A stretch of 64,000 bases of DNA from DASWJZ01 sp963805325 (GTDB lineage: Bacteria > Pseudomonadota > Alphaproteobacteria > Rhizobiales > Afifellaceae), in assembly GCA_963805325.1 (NCBI GenBank), contig CAWDTS010000002.1, positions 372,001 through 436,000 on the forward strand, given 5' to 3'. Made by a program: the position numbers and the translations under genes. Under the pieces are notes generated by a model. It was not told the DNA's origin and ran no database searches. It saw only the letters and a program-made list of their open reading frames with translations. This document shows positions 61,801 through 64,000 of the stretch, one piece after another. Position 1 is the first letter of the stretch; every line of letters starts with the position of its first letter.

Positions 61801-61961
61801 CAGACAAGCAGGAATGCGTCGGCGCGGCGCGCCCCGGAGAGTATCTCGCTCGGGCCTGGCGCAACAGCGAGGGCACGGCCTATGTCGCGATCGCCTCGAC
61901 ATGGCCTGGCTCTGGGTCGGCAAGTGAAGTCTGTGACGCGCTAATGAGCGTCGAGCAGGTA
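58803..61961 (+). pseudogene. Large membrane protein with TPR-like region, frame broken three times
   Basis: Not recognised as a known family. Start TTG 58803 after GAGGCG. Frame one (58803 to ~59995) has helices near 29-47, 206-230, 239-258, 263-285 and 328-347. The protein carries on in the next frame (+1) at ~59997 (PRKILRRLLPDLEDARL; two more helices), again +1 at ~60650 (AYQQMNSSQISENYVSLPG; then TPR-like helices such as NLAAILLARGDRDEALQAYQ) and again +1 at ~61390 (NADGAWTVQRSWLNSSSACI; a C-terminal beta domain). A frame remains open past 61961 but there overlaps glgA. Joined, about 1050 residues. Each join keeps good protein sense, so sequence errors or recent inactivation are both possible. 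The end is uncertain. Confidence 0.7.
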
Positions 61962-63491
61962 CTATTCGAGCTTGGCTCCGGAGTAGGAGGACCGGCGCGA
62001 CATGGTTGGCCTTTCTCGCGGGCTGCGTGCGATCGCGCGATAGAGCGCCGCGTATTCGGCCGCGGGCCGGTCCCAACCGACGGACTGGGCCATGGCGTTC
62101 TTCTGCATCGTGCGCCAGACCTTTCGCCTTTGCCACAGCGCGACCGCGCGTTCGAGCGCGTGCTCCAGCCCCTCGCGCGTGACCGGCGAGAACTGGATTC
62201 CGGTCGCCACGCCGGCGGAAAGCGCCGCCTCGTTGGCGTCGATCACCGTGTCGTTCAAGCCACCGACGCGCGCGACGATAGGCACCGATCCATAGCGCAT
62301 GGCAGCGAGTTGCGTCAGCCCGCAGGGCTCGAAGCGCGACGGCACGAGGAGAGCGTCGCTGCCGCCCTGGACGAGATGCGAGCGCTCTTCGTCATAGCCG
62401 ATAAAGACGCCGACGCGCCCGTGCGAGCGGTGGGCGGCGGCGCGAAAGCCATGTTCCAGCGTCGTGTCGCCCGAGCCTACGAGAACGAGGTCAGCACCGA
62501 GCGCTAGAAGTCGCGGGAGGGCCGCGAGAAGAAGATCAAGGCCCTTCTGCTCGGAAAGACGGCTGACCACGGCGAAGAGCGGCGCTTCCGGCGCCGAGGT
62601 GATCCCAAAGCGCTCCTTCAGAGCGCTCTTGTTCTCTTTCCGCCGCGCAAGGCGCGCCGCGTTGTACTTCGCGGGAAGATGCGGATCGGTAGCCGGGTTC
62701 CATATCGCGTCGTCGAGGCCGTTCACGATGCCGGAGACGACCTCCGACCGGTGATGAAGCAGTCCGTCGAGCCCCATGCCGCCTTCCGGCGTCTCGATCT
62801 CGGCGGCGTAGGTCGGAGAGACGGTGGTGATGCGATCGGCGAACTGCAGCCCGGCTTTCAGGAAGCCGATGCCACCGAAATATTCGACGCCGTCGATCGA
62901 CAGCGCCTCGGGCGGAAGCAGAAGCGTGTGAAGAAGCGCCGCCGGGAAATGCCCCTGGAAGGCAAGGTTGTGCACGGTCAACACCGTTCCGGGTCGCCGC
63001 GACGGCGGCTTCGTCGGTGCGCGATAGTGGAGATAGGCCGGCGCCAGTCCCGCCTGCCAATCGTGCGCGTGGATGACGTGCGGGCGGTAGGACCTGAGGA
63101 CGCCCATGCCAACCTCGGCCGCGACCAGCGACAGGGCGGCGAAGCGCTGGGCGTTGTCCGGCCAGTCGCTGCCGTGGCTGTCGACGTAGGGGTTGCCCGG
63201 GCGCGCGTAGAGATGCGGTGCGTCGATCACGAAAAGATCGAGCCCGGCCGCGGTTGCGGAAAGAAGCGTCGCCGGTCCGCCGAAGAGCTCGGGGAAGCTA
63301 AATATCACGTCGCTCCGCTCGAGCTTCTCCACGACGCCCGGATAGCCGGGGACAAGCGTGCGCACCTCCACCCCGTGGCGCGCAAGCGCCGCTGGCAACG
63401 CGCCGGCGACGTCGGCGAGGCCACCGGTCTTGACGAGAGGAAAGACCTCGGAGGCGACCGAAAGAACCTTTCGTCGGCCCGCGTAACTCAA
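61962..63491 (-). CDS. glgA: Glycogen synthase (GT5)
   Basis: Transfers glucose from ADP-glucose to glycogen; about 509 residues. ADP-glucose site KTGGLADVAGALP (~20), HAHDWQAGLAP (~150), SRLSEQKGLDLLL (~305) and EPCGLTQLAAMRYGSVPIV (~380). I favour TTG 63491, which overlaps the glgC stop by four bases (TTGA) and starts close to VLSVASEVFPL; ATG 63530 overlaps glgC by 43 bases and is the alternative. The C-terminal 20 residues beyond YAALYRAIA are an unusual tail. Confidence 0.9.
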   Translation of the reverse strand: MSYAGRRKVLSVASEVFPLVKTGGLADVAGALPAALARHGVEVRTLVPGYPGVVEKLERSDVIFSFPELFGGPATLLSATAAGLDLFVIDAPHLYARPGNPYVDSHGSDWPDNAQRFAALSLVAAEVGMGVLRSYRPHVIHAHDWQAGLAPAYLHYRAPTKPPSRRPGTVLTVHNLAFQGHFPAALLHTLLLPPEALSIDGVEYFGGIGFLKAGLQFADRITTVSPTYAAEIETPEGGMGLDGLLHHRSEVVSGIVNGLDDAIWNPATDPHLPAKYNAARLARRKENKSALKERFGITSAPEAPLFAVVSRLSEQKGLDLLLAALPRLLALGADLVLVGSGDTTLEHGFRAAAHRSHGRVGVFIGYDEERSHLVQGGSDALLVPSRFEPCGLTQLAAMRYGSVPIVARVGGLNDTVIDANEAALSAGVATGIQFSPVTREGLEHALERAVALWQRRKVWRTMQKNAMAQSVGWDRPAAEYAALYRAIARSPRERPTMSRRSSYSGAKLE

Positions 63492-64000
63492 TTGGCGAGC
63501 CGGTCGATCATGTTTTGCGTGATGAGACATACGCCGCGATCGCTGCGGCGGAAGCGCTGCGCGTCCTGATCGTCGTCCTCGCCGACGATGAGCCCCGGCG
63601 GAATCCTCACGCCGCGGTCGACGACAACCTTCTTGAGACGCGCGCCACGCCCGATGTCGACGTAGGGCATGATCACGGCCTCATCGATCGAGGCGTAGGA
63701 ATGGACACGCACGCCGGTGAAGAGGAGCGATTTCCTGAGCTTCGACCCGGAGATGATGCAGCCGCCTGAGACGAGGGAGTCGACGGCCATGCCGCGCCTG
63801 TCGTCGTCGTCGAAGACGAACTTCGCCGGCGGCGTGATCTCGGCGTAGGTCCAGATCGGCCAGGCGTGGTCATAGAGGTCGAGCGCGGGGACCGGATGGG
63901 TCAGATCGATGTTCGCTTCCCAATAGGCGTCGATCGTGCCGGCGTCGCGCCAGTAGACCTCAGCGTCCTCGCTGGAGCGGACGCAGGAGGTCCCGAAGCG
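63488..64000 (-). CDS. glgC: Glucose-1-phosphate adenylyltransferase (5' part outside window)
   Basis: C-terminal 170 residues of ADP-glucose pyrophosphorylase. Visible blocks are SSEDAEVYWRDAGTIDAYWE, ANIDLTHPVPALDLYD and PIWTYAEITPPAKFV, then the left-handed beta-helix region SLVSGGCIISGSKLRKSLLF and the end RGVCLITQNMIDRLAN. The catalytic N-terminus lies beyond base 64000. Precedes glgA in an operon, with overlapping stop and start. Confidence 0.93.
   Translation of the reverse strand, partial: RFGTSCVRSSEDAEVYWRDAGTIDAYWEANIDLTHPVPALDLYDHAWPIWTYAEITPPAKFVFDDDDRRGMAVDSLVSGGCIISGSKLRKSLLFTGVRVHSYASIDEAVIMPYVDIGRGARLKKVVVDRGVRIPPGLIVGEDDDQDAQRFRRSDRGVCLITQNMIDRLAN

Overview
The window is high-GC DNA from an alphaproteobacterium, most likely of the order Hyphomicrobiales (Rhizobiales). 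The main evidence is gene order typical of that group: ntrB-ntrC-ntrY-ntrX followed by hfq-hflX and mazG, a fused ispDF next to ntrB, lpdA-glsB-lipA-coq10 followed by cinA, PaaI-rplM-rpsI, aapJQMP beside metC, and gph-rpiA-DUF2059-gor. The family and genus cannot be settled by reading alone. No rRNA, CRISPR array, transposase, integrase or phage gene was seen, so this reads as ordinary chromosome with a few accessory patches.

Layout. 1-4.1 kb: tatD (partial), an MBL-fold hydrolase, a TM2 protein, a D-Ala-D-Ala ligase, a SelW-like protein and mazG, all on +. 4.2-13.5 kb: a minus-strand block with a 26-codon membrane ORF, hflX, hfq, a D-amino-acid aminotransferase and the ntrXYCB nitrogen two-component systems. 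13.6-18.5 kb: ispDF and cinA on +, then coq10-like, lipA, glsB and lpdA on minus. 18.7-25.4 kb: an unrecognised 380-residue protein, an O-acetylhomoserine sulfhydrylase, a cupredoxin, small metabolic genes and rplM-rpsI. 26-30.2 kb: a frameshifted agmatinase-like gene and a zinc-type ABC importer operon led by zur and a 40-codon membrane ORF. 30.3-36.6 kb: the aap amino-acid importer and metC. 36.6-38.9 kb: an exported protein, tRNA-Pro, an NDUFS4-like protein, tRNA-Arg, a DUF3775 protein and a universal stress protein. 38.9-49.1 kb: a GH63-like glucosidase, a double-domain aldehyde dehydrogenase, deoC, a cupin, an oxidoreductase, a pentapeptide-repeat protein and an SDR. 49.2-58.7 kb: an AraC/GyrI regulator, an orphan ABC ATPase with altered catalytic motifs, a WYL-like protein, YbdK, an MFS carrier, gor, DUF2059, rpiA, gph and tRNA-Val. 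58.8-64 kb: a broken large membrane/TPR protein, then glgA and glgC (partial) on minus.

How the genes connect. NtrBC and NtrYX with the aap importer, metC and the homoserine sulfhydrylase point to nitrogen and sulfur amino-acid metabolism. Zur, an inverted-repeat operator and the ABC importer form a self-contained zinc module. Three clear FNR/FixK-type boxes (TTGAC-N4-GTCAA) lie upstream of the cupredoxin, the DUF3775 gene and the universal stress gene, and suggest a small oxygen- or redox-controlled group.

Data quality. Eight reading-frame breaks in six loci are all of the same sign (one surplus base) and the protein carries on in the next frame. This looks more like insertion-type consensus error than real gene decay, but reading alone cannot prove it. 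Affected loci are a small ORF at 25.8 kb, the agmatinase, zur, aapM, the GH63 glucosidase and the large membrane protein (three breaks).
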